Source: Ancylomarina longa (GTDB lineage Bacteria > Bacteroidota > Bacteroidia > Bacteroidales > Marinifilaceae). From it: DNA of 64,000 nt. Positions 28,110-35,948 of this stretch are shown in pieces. The notes below the pieces were generated by a model that saw nothing but the letters and a program-made list of their open reading frames with translations, did not search any database and was not told the origin of the DNA. The first letter of the stretch is position 1. Every line of letters begins with the position of its first letter. The DNA is taken from contig NZ_RJJX01000001.1 of assembly GCF_003996985.1 (NCBI RefSeq), positions 434,001 to 498,000 on the forward strand, in the 5' to 3' direction. A program made the position numbers and the translations under genes.

Positions 28110-28141
28110 AAAGCCCTGGGAATTTATTTTTTCGGGGCTTT
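28110..28141 (+). terminator. Hairpin after the 47-residue gene
   Basis: AAAGCCC (28110-28116) pairs with GGGCTTT (28135-28141). The loop is U-rich and the tail is GTTGTTGTG, so it is a moderate terminator candidate. Confidence 0.5.
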
Positions 28142-28203
28142 GTTGTTGTGATGAAAGAATTACACGAATTATATCTAATTATCGCGAATGTGTGTTCTTT
28201 CCT

Positions 28204-28428
28204 ATTCCGTCGCGAATAATCTGATTACTTCTATTCAAGTGAAGTATGCGCGACGATTTACATTGGTTTACCTATCCCGGGATGGCAGTCGCTTATCGCT
28301 CCTTTATCCCGGGCTATGGAATTAGAGCCTTTCAGGCTCGCATAACTTGAATCTAATTTTTCTTTAATTTGACATGGCAGTGTTCGGATAGATTGCTTCG
28401 TCGTCGAAAGGACTCCTCGCAATGACAG
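28204..28428. repeat. Composite dispersed repeat, copy 1
   Basis: Module order: ATTCCGTCGCGAATAATC with a downstream GCGCGACG that can pair with CGTCGCG; CCGGGCTATGGAATTAGAGC then TTTCAGGC, containing a GAGCCT/AGGCTC hairpin; then a GATTGC...CTCGCAATGACAG element. The same module order recurs at 29412-29592, so the two copies bracket the gene at 28472-29101. Confidence 0.8.
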
Positions 28429-28471
28429 CCTATATCAAGCATTGTACTTTGAATAAAAAAGACAAAGGTCT

Positions 28472-29101
28472 TTACTTCAAAAAACCCTGACTACGAATAT
28501 CTTTGTGAATCTGAACAATATTATCGGGAATATCCACTGATATCAGCCAATTCACATCTAACCCGTTCTGAATAGCAAGCTTAATTAGATATTCATTTTC
28601 GGAGATTTGATTACCCAAGCTCTGTAAATCATTTTTTAAATCGATAAAATAATCTTCATGTAACTTATTGATTAACGTCAATATTTTAAATGTTCTTGTA
28701 ATAATATACATACAACATTTATAGGCTTTACCATAGGGTTCATCCGCTATTTTTCTACTATTGGATTGCAATACCCCATTCAACATCAATAAGTTTAAGC
28801 TAACTTCACCAAAATGATCTCTGGTAATTCTAACATGCTCTGTTATCTCTCCACTCAAATATCGCATGTCCATATGCAGATAGCCTGGACTGTAATACCC
28901 GTTGGTCATCTTATTGATCTGTTTTAGCACATGAGTTTCCATTTCCTGTCTCCTACTTTCAATCGATTTATTATCAATCAAATCAAAGTACAAACGATTA
29001 ACAAGATTAGAGTCCTTTTTCAACAAACGAAACAGGAGCTTATCTTTTTCGTTTGATGGTAAATTAGAAATAGCTTCCTTAAATTTATTATCCAATTTCA
29101 T
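28472..29101 (-). CDS. Uncharacterised helical protein between two repeat copies
   Basis: Not recognised. The ATG at 29101 gives 209 residues ('MKLDNKFKEAISNLPSNEKD...'). The frame also has an ATG at 29122 and a TTG at 29143. It is mostly alpha-helical, with the segments 'LNLLMLNGVLQSNSRKIADEPYGKAYKCCMYI' split across the middle and 'EDYFIDLKNDLQSLGNQISENEYLIKLAIQNGLD' near the end. No TM segment or catalytic motif is obvious. It is isolated, and direct copies of a composite repeat lie on both sides, so recent acquisition or mobility is possible. Confidence 0.65.
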   Translation of the reverse strand: MKLDNKFKEAISNLPSNEKDKLLFRLLKKDSNLVNRLYFDLIDNKSIESRRQEMETHVLKQINKMTNGYYSPGYLHMDMRYLSGEITEHVRITRDHFGEVSLNLLMLNGVLQSNSRKIADEPYGKAYKCCMYIITRTFKILTLINKLHEDYFIDLKNDLQSLGNQISENEYLIKLAIQNGLDVNWLISVDIPDNIVQIHKDIRSQGFLK

Positions 29102-29411
29102 AGCTGATTTTTTCTGAAACATCCACGTCTTTTCGCTAAGCAAATTTAATCAAAAGCTAAAAATAAAGACACTGATTGTTAATGATTTTCACTGATGTCA
29201 ATCAAGAAAATGGTACTTCCGTTTTGTATTTACAACCGCCAATAAATTACAACCAGGTGTTGTACGATAGATATTCGTTCACTTTTCAAAAAAATAAAAA
29301 TGAGAAATTGATCAAATACCAAACCATCTAAAATGAAAAAACTCAAAAAATTAAATTCTTTGGGTTTTTGTTTATTAAGATATGCATATCCTCTCGCTGA
29401 ATACTTTCTTA

Positions 29412-29592
29412 ATTCCGTCGCGAATAATCCAATTGCCTCTAATTAAGGAAAATGTGCGCGACGGTAGGAGTAGTATTCCGGGCTATGGAATTAGAGCCTT
29501 TCAGGCCCTCCCAAACTTGATCTTTATTGCCACATTTTCCTTTTTGGTTTGGTAGTATTCGAACGGATTGCCGCGCTGCGCTCGCAATGACA
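29412..29592. repeat. Composite dispersed repeat, copy 2
   Basis: Same module order and orientation as 28204-28428: ATTCCGTCGCGAATAATC, GTGCGCGACGG, CCGGGCTATGGAATTAGAGC, then GGATTGCCGCGCTGCGCTCG followed by CAATGACAG. The middle spacer is shorter than in copy 1. A 69-codon minus-strand frame (29501-29710) crosses it and is considered a repeat artefact. Confidence 0.8.
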
Positions 29593-29649
29593 GCTTTGAT
29601 GGAAACATTTTGCAATTAATAAACTTCCGAAAAAGAGTATTAACATCAA

Positions 29650-29771
29650 TTCCTGTTTTTTCCCTATTCAGGGAAAATCCCGATAGGGAAAAGGGTGCCT
29701 TTATCTTCAATTAGCAGTTCTCATGCACCCCTCTGTCCTGTCGGACATCTCCCCTGAAAAGGGGAGAACGC
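29650..29771. repeat. Palindromic intergenic repeat (CTCCCCTGAAAAGGGGAG type)
   Basis: Two nested hairpins: TTTTCCCTAT/ATAGGGAAAA (29658-29667 with 29683-29692) and CTCCCC/GGGGAG (29749-29766), the latter at the end of GCACCCCTCTGTCCTGTCGG followed by ACATCTCCCC. Similar elements recur between genes in many Bacteroidota genomes. No frame is supported. Confidence 0.65.
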
Positions 29772-30097
29772 AATGAATAAATGCTGATGCAAATTGATGA
29801 AGATTGCTACGCCCGTTAGGTCAGTATAAAAAAATGGATTACCTCAATTCCTTGTCTATATCATACGATGGAATCCGATACTAATAGATCTTTAACATCT
29901 TTTAACTAATAATATTATTACATTAATCTCTTTATTTTTATGATTTTAATATTTTTTCTCCTACTTTTAATCATCGTTTAATTTTTTTTATGCCCTTTTA
30001 TAATGCAGACAATAAATTATTACAATCCCAATAAGAATATAATCTATGTTACCATGAAATTCTTCCGATTGCATTAAGCGCATCATTTTAAGGAATA
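29772..30097. other. A/T-rich non-coding stretch
   Basis: Very A/T-rich sequence with no supported gene, preceding the 21-bp-periodic array. One further half-similar unit (GCATCATTTTAAGGAATA) lies just before the array. Confidence 0.5.
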
Positions 30098-30349
30098 GCA
30101 AAGGCTCCCGATGAAACAGCATTCATTTTTTATGGAAGAGCAAAGACTCCGAAAGGAGGAGCAATCATTTTTTGAGGCAGAGCAGTAACTTTTTCCTAAA
30201 CAGCCGAGATGAAAATGCCAAGAGCAAATCATTTTTTTGAAAGAGCATGAATTTAAACACCAAGAGCAATGGATTAGAGGAGAAGAGCATTAACAAACAT
30301 AGGAACAAAACATCCTTCCGGAAAGACAGCCGTTTAATTGCGGAAGGAA
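30098..30349. repeat. Degenerate 21-bp periodic array, 12 units
   Basis: A GCA or GCC triplet begins units at 30098, 30119, 30140, 30161, 30182, 30203, 30224, 30245, 30266, 30287 and 30329. The unit at 30308 has AAA. Every unit is exactly 21 bp, and most end in AGA or ACA. The interiors vary (e.g. GCAATCATTTTTTGAGGCAGA). One plus frame shows decaying heptads of EEQ type but is broken by stops; a 69-codon minus frame runs through but looks repeat-derived. The array ends about 157 bp before the next gene. Confidence 0.8.
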
Positions 30350-30506
30350 CTTTAAGAATTACACCTATAACCAATAGTCTGATTTAGCCAACAGATATAA
30401 TGGTTTCGGTATCATGTAAAAATTAAGTAGTTCTCTATTATAAAAACAGTCCATCGAAAAGGAGATATTTTTCCTTGGATAATCTAACAATTAAAATTTA
30501 AAAGCA

Positions 30507-31439
30507 ATGAATAAAAAGTATAAACCGATTCACAAAATGTTGCCAAGATTCAACGATTTTGTGGCATCGAATCAAACAAAACTAGAAGCAATTCCACTTG
30601 TATGGGAGGTGATTGATTTAATTCTAAAATATATCCCAAAACTTGAAGTGGCCAAACAGGCACACAACTATGATTTTAAAGGAATCACAGCAGTTAAGCG
30701 GCTTAAAAAAGCTGACTTGGCTAATAGCCTGCATCTGGTAATGAATTTAATTTATAATGATTGCCTTAAAACCGGTAATCAGGCAGTAATTCGCAATTTT
30801 AGGGATAGCGTAAGCAATTTGGGGCATATATCCAATGCCAGGCTTGTAAGCAAAGCAAAAAACACCATAACTTATTGTGATGATTTGGGTGAAAACCTGA
30901 CAATAATCGGGGTGACACCGGAAATGTTAGCAACACTTAAAGCTGATGCAATTGCTTTTGAAGCTGCCATTCCTCAACCTCAGGAGAGCATTAAGAAAGG
31001 GAAAATTGCTACCGAACAAATTAAAACCTATAGTACGGAGGTGATTGACATTTTTAATGAACGCTTGAATCGGGTAATGGAATCCTATTTTAAGGAATCA
31101 GAGCCAGATCTTTATCGTGCGTATTTATTGGCGACAGAAAGAGAAAATGCTGTCAACAGAAAATTAGCTGTTCGCGGTACTATTTTCGATCGGGTTACCA
31201 ATAAACCAATTACAAGGGCCTTGATACATATTCCTGCTGTTGGAATCAAACATTTTTGTAATAGTACAAAAGGTGGTTTCCGAATCAAGAATTTGGAAGC
31301 AGGAACCTATCAGGTAGAGGTGAGTGCTGTGAATTACCAGACTCAAACGCTTACCCTCGTGCATCATCCTGGTGAAACCAATAAATTAGATATTTTATTG
31401 GAACCTGCATTGATAATGCATTCTGAAGAAATGGAATAA
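30507..31439 (+). CDS. Uncharacterised protein with C-terminal carboxypeptidase-regulatory-like (Ig-like beta) domain
   Basis: A 310-residue protein without a signal peptide. Residues ~1-220 are helical and not recognised ('HKMLPRFNDFVASNQTKLEAI', 'LILKYIPKLEVAKQAHNYDFKG', 'RNFRDSVSNLG'). Residues ~228-303 match CarboxypepD_reg-like domains: 'VRGTIFDRVTNKPITRALIHI', 'TKGGFRIKNLEAGTYQVEVSA', 'KLDILLEPA'. In Bacteroidota this beta-sandwich usually occurs in surface proteins, so a cytoplasmic-looking version is unusual. It is preceded by the 21-bp array and followed by a terminator. Confidence 0.72.
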   Translation: MNKKYKPIHKMLPRFNDFVASNQTKLEAIPLVWEVIDLILKYIPKLEVAKQAHNYDFKGITAVKRLKKADLANSLHLVMNLIYNDCLKTGNQAVIRNFRDSVSNLGHISNARLVSKAKNTITYCDDLGENLTIIGVTPEMLATLKADAIAFEAAIPQPQESIKKGKIATEQIKTYSTEVIDIFNERLNRVMESYFKESEPDLYRAYLLATERENAVNRKLAVRGTIFDRVTNKPITRALIHIPAVGIKHFCNSTKGGFRIKNLEAGTYQVEVSAVNYQTQTLTLVHHPGETNKLDILLEPALIMHSEEME

Positions 31440-31466
31440 ATTTACAGGGTTCTACTTAATTTTATT

Positions 31467-31501
31467 AGTGCTCTCCATTTATTGGGGAGCACTATTTTTT
31501 T
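31467..31501 (+). terminator. Terminator of the carboxypeptidase-regulatory-domain gene
   Basis: AGTGCTCTCC (31467-31476) pairs with GGGGAGCACT (31484-31493), with one G-U pair, followed by ATTTTTTT. Confidence 0.85.
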
Positions 31502-31558
31502 GGCTTGTTTGGATTGGACGGATTGTTTCGCTGCTCTCTTTAGGTCAGCTAATTAATA

Positions 31559-32145
31559 GTGTCATTGCGAAGTAGCGATAGCGAATGAAGCAATCTGTTG
31601 AAAATGGTGCAGGCGTTCCGTTTGGGGCGCTGCTGTATTCGGGCAGATTGCCACGGCTCCGTGCCTCCGCCTCGCAATGACAGAGGAACAGCAGATTGCT
31701 TCGTCGTTGGAACAACTCCTCGCAATGACAGTTTCATTCGGACAGATCACTGTCAATGTAAAATGATTTTTTGTTACCATTTTTTCTTTTTTTAATGGTC
31801 AACTTATTTCAGGCATTGACACCTTGAACTCAGCAACAATAGAAACAGATACTGAAACAAGTTCAGCATGACAGAAAAATGGAACGTCATCCTGAATTTA
31901 TTTCAGGATCTCTCAATTTCAGAGATAGCCCTACCACTAATAAAACCAAAAACTCTGTTTTTACTTAAGAGGGGTCAACATGCTCCGGAATAGCAGATGA
32001 AGCAATCTGTTGAAATTTTTCAGGCATTCCGTTTGGGGCGCTGCTGTATTCGGGCAGATTGCCACAGCCTCCTTTGTCGGCTTCGCAATGACAGCTTTAT
32101 TCGGGCAGATTGCCGCGGCTCCGTAACTCCGCCTCGCAATGACAG
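31559..32145. repeat. Cluster of dispersed repeats (GCAATGACAG family and CAGGATG family)
   Basis: At least five elements of the type CAGATTGC...CTCGCAATGACAG occur (31640-31683, 31692-31731, 32051-32094, 32102-32145; inverted copy 31559-31602). The blocks 31584-31683 and 31996-32094 are near-duplicates sharing CCGTTTGGGGCGCTGCTGTA then TTCGGGCAGATTGCC. CAGCATGACAG and GTCATCCTGAATTTATTTCA elements lie at about 31850-31925. Short frames across this tract (e.g. 31549-31737 minus) are repeat shadows. Confidence 0.8.
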
Positions 32146-32173
32146 ATCATAGACTATAGTTGCTTCAAATAGA

Positions 32174-32205
32174 AATTAAAAGCCCTGTAAACCAGAGCTC
32201 TTAAT
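32174..32205 (-). terminator. Probable terminator of the polysaccharide locus
   Basis: On the minus strand ATTAAGAGCTCTG and CAGGGCTTTTAAT form an imperfect stem followed by TTCTATTTG, about 55 nt after the last gene's stop codon. The stem has three mismatches, so strength is uncertain. Confidence 0.5.
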
Positions 32206-32261
32206 TTCGTACAATCAGCCCCGCGAGTACTAACAACTTTTGGGATGGTACACCGAAGTTG

Positions 32262-32741
32262 TTATTTTAAATTCTTTATTTTTTGATTTAAAGAATCCAT
32301 ATAGTTCTCAACATCTTTTATCGCCTCAGGTTTTGGTGCCCAAGACGCAAATTCTACACCTACTCCTGGAACATAGGGCCCTTCTTTAATTTCGTAAATT
32401 ACAGAACCAGAATCCTCTACCATAATGGTATGCCAGATACCTGCTGGAATTTCTACACCATACCCACCTGAAATAGGATTCAATGGTTTTACTTCAATAA
32501 TTTCTCCAGAATCATCAAAAAGTAACACCTGAATCTTACCTCTTAACAGTAAAAAGACTTCTACTTTTTCTGTGTGTCTGTGAGGAGGTAAATAAGTTCC
32601 AGGCTCCAATGCATTTAGCATTCGTTGTAACAATTCCTCACCATTTTCATGAAAATTGTAATTCATGCGTTTACGAGGATTTTTAATTGCTTCTTCAGAT
32701 ATTCGATTCAGTAATTCTGTATTTATACTTTTCACAATCAT
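32262..32741 (-). CDS. wbuC: WbuC-family cupin-fold metalloprotein
   Basis: A 159-residue cupin typical of O-antigen clusters: 'ISEEAIKNPRKRMNYNFHEN' followed by 'LQRMLNALEPGTYLPPHRHT' (metal ligands in 'PPHRHT..KVEVF'), 'RGKIQVLLFDDSGEI', 'IPAGIWHTIMVED'. Family members sit beside WbpL/WbpM-type genes, but their reaction is not established. Last gene of the polysaccharide locus. The spelling of the family is clear, the function is not. Confidence 0.85.
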   Translation of the reverse strand: MIVKSINTELLNRISEEAIKNPRKRMNYNFHENGEELLQRMLNALEPGTYLPPHRHTEKVEVFLLLRGKIQVLLFDDSGEIIEVKPLNPISGGYGVEIPAGIWHTIMVEDSGSVIYEIKEGPYVPGVGVEFASWAPKPEAIKDVENYMDSLNQKIKNLK

Positions 32742-32783
32742 TAATCTAATTAATAAAACTTTTGATCTGCCTGAATTTATATT

Positions 32784-33752
32784 TTAAGCAAGTTGATGCA
32801 AATGAAAATATTTGCGTTTTACGATGATATAAATTACTGCCAAGATTAGTAAAACAGACAAAACCAATAGTATGATTGCCGCAATTCCAACATCTACTTT
32901 CAATAACAATAAAACCACAAAATTTAAAGCCAACTGAACAAGAGCATAAGCACTTGCAACTAATAAATGTGGCACTTTAGCTTCATTTGCCAGAATCTGG
33001 TATAAATGCTTTCGATGTGCCTGAAAGATGTTTTCTTTTAGTAACAAACGGTGAATAATGGTTAAAACACTATCTACACCATATACTCCCAACAATAATA
33101 CCGGAACAATAGATGGTTGAACTAAAAGTAATTTGCCAATCATGAATAGCAGAATAAAAGCTATGGCTATGGAACCAACATCACCGGCAAAACATTTTGC
33201 TTTTTTTCTAAAATTGTAAAAATTAAAAACCATTACACTTAACGAAGTACAATAGATTAAATCATTTTCTATGAAATTTACATGATAGTTGTTAAGCATC
33301 CATAAACCTGCTAATACAGCAATACTGTATACACCAGTTATTCCATTAATCCCATCCATAAAATTGTAAGCATTGGTTATTCCTATGAATAGTATAAATG
33401 CCATCACAATCCAATACCATGGTTGGTCAAACAAATTCAATTGATAAAAAAGTAAAGCCATGGCAATTAAATGAACGGAAAGGCGAAGCTTATTTGATAG
33501 TGTCAAAATATCATCCAGAAAACTAATTAGAGTTATTAGTGTTAAGCCAAGAAAAAACCAGGAGTATTGAAAACCCGAATAAATAAAAAAAGATAAAACA
33601 CCAAAATAAAAGATAATTCCACCTCCCCTTAAAGTTATGGAAGTATGAGAACTTCTTTGATTTGGCTTGTCAATAATATTAAAACGATCGGCAATTTTAA
33701 AGTAAATAAGAATAATGGCGATCAGGATTAAACTAATTAAGATGTAATACAT
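32784..33752 (-). CDS. WbpL/WecA-like undecaprenyl-phosphate sugar-1-phosphate transferase
   Basis: Integral membrane initiating transferase of the MraY/WecA superfamily, 322 residues with about 10 TM helices. Diagnostic motifs: 'DKPNQRSSHTSITLRGGGI' near the N-terminus, 'YNFMDGINGITG' in the central cytoplasmic loop, 'CFAGDVGSIAIAF', and a cytosolic 'LLKENIFQAHRKHLYQ' with the HxxH-type loop. It would load the first sugar phosphate of the repeat unit onto the lipid carrier. With the dehydratase at 48841 and the reductase at 33781, that sugar is probably QuiNAc or FucNAc. Confidence 0.87.
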   Translation of the reverse strand: MYYILISLILIAIILIYFKIADRFNIIDKPNQRSSHTSITLRGGGIIFYFGVLSFFIYSGFQYSWFFLGLTLITLISFLDDILTLSNKLRLSVHLIAMALLFYQLNLFDQPWYWIVMAFILFIGITNAYNFMDGINGITGVYSIAVLAGLWMLNNYHVNFIENDLIYCTSLSVMVFNFYNFRKKAKCFAGDVGSIAIAFILLFMIGKLLLVQPSIVPVLLLGVYGVDSVLTIIHRLLLKENIFQAHRKHLYQILANEAKVPHLLVASAYALVQLALNFVVLLLLKVDVGIAAIILLVLSVLLILAVIYIIVKRKYFHLHQLA

Positions 33753-33780
33753 AGCTGTTCAATATTATCTTTGTAGTGAT

Positions 33781-34737
33781 CTAATTTAGTGACTTGGTAT
33801 GTGAAAATGATTTAATAGTTTCAACCAAACCTTCACGTGTTGAAACTGGCAACGTTTTACTCAATACCTTCTTTATTTTAAGATTTGAAACAACATAATT
33901 CTCAGTTAATTTATTTAATCTCTCTTCCGTTAATGGTAAATGTAGAATAGAGCCAAGTTTAGCCAAACTTGTCACCAAATTAACAGGTAGCTTTAATATC
34001 CTTGCCTTTCTATTAAGTGTTTCAGATATTACTTTAATTAATTCATTTGTGGAGATGGCATCATCATCTGCCAAATGATATATACCAGAATCCACCTTAT
34101 TGATAATAAATTCATTAAAAATAAAGCAGAGATTAGATACGCTCAAAAATGAACGCTTGTTATCAAAACTTCCCAAAGGATAAGGAATTCCAGATTTAGA
34201 AAAACGATACAGCAAATTTAAATTTCCTTTATTCCCAGGACCATGTATCATACAAGGTCTAAAAATATAAAACGATTTACCCAATGGTAAATTCATAGAC
34301 AAAATATGTTCCTCAGCTTTTAATTTGGATTTACCATATGCAGTTACAGGATTGCATTTTTCTTTTTCATCAAGAGTTTCTCCTTGTACAACATCCGCAA
34401 CCGCCTTTACCGAGCTCATGAAAAAGAATTTTGAACAATTACTGTCTAAAAACCAATCGTAGATTTTTTTAGTCAATCCGTAATTTATATCAAAATAGAC
34501 TTTATCATCAGATGTGTTTTTTAAGTCATGCGCTTTGCCCGCTAAATGAATGATAACATCGAATTCCTGTAGTTCATTTAGTTTACTCCAAGAATAAATA
34601 TGCTCAACACCGTCAATATCTTGATCAATAATATCTAGCCCGTATAATTTATAATTAGGAAATTTAGCTAAATAGTTAACTAAATTTCTTCCAACAAAGC
34701 CTGAAATACCGGTTATAAGTATTTTAAATTGCTTCAT
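33781..34737 (-). CDS. NAD-dependent sugar epimerase/reductase (WbpV-like)
   Basis: A 318-residue extended short-chain dehydrogenase: 'LITGISGFVGRNLVNYL' (NAD-binding GxxGxxG), 'VIHLAGKAHDL', catalytic Ser in 'FFMSSVKAVAD' and the YxxxK motif in 'AYGKSKLKAEEHIL'. The 'IHLAGKAHD' context and location next to a WbpL-like gene match enzymes that reduce or epimerise the 4-keto sugar made by WbpM-type dehydratases. It overlaps the upstream GT gene by 14 bp. Confidence 0.82.
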   Translation of the reverse strand: MKQFKILITGISGFVGRNLVNYLAKFPNYKLYGLDIIDQDIDGVEHIYSWSKLNELQEFDVIIHLAGKAHDLKNTSDDKVYFDINYGLTKKIYDWFLDSNCSKFFFMSSVKAVADVVQGETLDEKEKCNPVTAYGKSKLKAEEHILSMNLPLGKSFYIFRPCMIHGPGNKGNLNLLYRFSKSGIPYPLGSFDNKRSFLSVSNLCFIFNEFIINKVDSGIYHLADDDAISTNELIKVISETLNRKARILKLPVNLVTSLAKLGSILHLPLTEERLNKLTENYVVSNLKIKKVLSKTLPVSTREGLVETIKSFSHTKSLN

Positions 34738-35866
34738 ACAAAAATTCTTTATATACTTTTAAATGTTCATCAACAACCCTATCTACACTAAAATCCTTTT
34801 CAGCAATAGATCTCGATTTTTTACCAAATTGTTCTCGTAGCACGTCTCCAAGAATAAGCTTTTCCAATCGTTCAGCCAATATTTTATAATCTTTTGGTGG
34901 AATCAAATAACCATTTTCCCCTTCTACAACACACTCCTTACACCCAGGATGATTAGTCGTAATTATTGGTCTTCCTATTGCACAAGATTCAATTAAAAAT
35001 TTTGGAATTCCCTCTCCATAATATGAAGGAAAAACAATTATATCAGATTTGGCAATTAACTCTTGCATATTTTTTGCAAACCCTAACCATTTTATAGTTC
35101 CATCTGATTCCCATTCTCGTATTGTTTCTTCACTTATTGCAGCAGGGTTTAGTTCATCTAATCCACCTGCAATTACAAAATCGACATTATTTATTCCATA
35201 AGAATTTTTTATCTCCTTTGCTGCTAAATAAAACTCTTGAAAACCCTTTGGGTATAAAAGGCGCGATGCTAACAAAACCTGCACTCTTTCCTTTTTTGCG
35301 ACGGGTTTATATGAAAATTCATCCAAGTTAACACCTGATCCCTTAGTAAAAACAGTTTGTTCACTTTCAACAATACCATTGTTTACTAAAATAGCTTGAT
35401 CATCGGAATTTTGAAAAATAACCTTTAATTTATTATCAATGCGAAATGATCGTCGCAATAATTGTAAAGCAAAAAACCTTTTTAATTTTGACCCTTCAGA
35501 AGAAAATAATATACCCAAGCCACTTACTGCGTTAACAACTGAAATGTTTGGAAACTTACGAACAGCAAACCCACCAAGTATCATTGGCTTTAGAGTAACA
35601 TGATGTACAATATCTGGACGTTCTTCCTTATATAATCTCCGTAACTTCCTATAAATTAAGTATTCATTTATAGGATTAAACTTCGACCTCTCAAATGGCA
35701 TATCTATAAAATTGATTCCCATTTCCTCAATTTCATGTCTTCTTCCACTATCTTTAGTTATGAGAGTTACATCATAACCATTTTTAATGGCGGCAAGTGC
35801 AATAGGAAGTCTATGTGATAGGAAAAACCAATCGACATTAACAACTATAAATATTTTCTTGTTCAT
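34724..35866 (-). CDS. Family 4 glycosyltransferase
   Basis: A 380-residue cytosolic or peripheral GT-B enzyme. The N-terminal half has 'FFLSHRLPIALAAIKNGYDVTLIT' and 'RPDIVHHVTLKPMILG'; the C-terminal half carries 'VQVLLASRLLYPKGFQEF', 'VFPSYYGEGIPKFLIESCAIG' (GT4 EX7E-type motif) and 'GENGYLIPPKD'. It is the only committed glycosyltransferase seen in the locus besides the initiating enzyme, so the repeat unit may be short. Donor and acceptor cannot be told. Confidence 0.9.
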   Translation of the reverse strand: MNKKIFIVVNVDWFFLSHRLPIALAAIKNGYDVTLITKDSGRRHEIEEMGINFIDMPFERSKFNPINEYLIYRKLRRLYKEERPDIVHHVTLKPMILGGFAVRKFPNISVVNAVSGLGILFSSEGSKLKRFFALQLLRRSFRIDNKLKVIFQNSDDQAILVNNGIVESEQTVFTKGSGVNLDEFSYKPVAKKERVQVLLASRLLYPKGFQEFYLAAKEIKNSYGINNVDFVIAGGLDELNPAAISEETIREWESDGTIKWLGFAKNMQELIAKSDIIVFPSYYGEGIPKFLIESCAIGRPIITTNHPGCKECVVEGENGYLIPPKDYKILAERLEKLILGDVLREQFGKKSRSIAEKDFSVDRVVDEHLKVYKEFLYEAI

Positions 35867-35948
35867 TTTTTCTACTTCATTGAAAAAGAAAGAAAATGTA
35901 AATCATTGCAGGACTTACATTTTCTTACATTCTCTATTTCAAATAATA

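Noticed and set aside
29501-29710. 69-codon minus-strand frame containing 'LSLRAQRGNP'
   Set aside because: The peptide is the translation of the GCAATGACAG-type dispersed repeat, so this is a repeat shadow.
30165-30374. 69-codon minus-strand frame rich in Leu/Phe
   Set aside because: It crosses the 21-bp array, and its heptad-like pattern is explained by the DNA period. It has no clear leader or conserved motif.
31549-31795. Three overlapping short frames
   Set aside because: All lie in dispersed repeats and read repeat-derived peptides such as 'VIARSCSNDEAI'.
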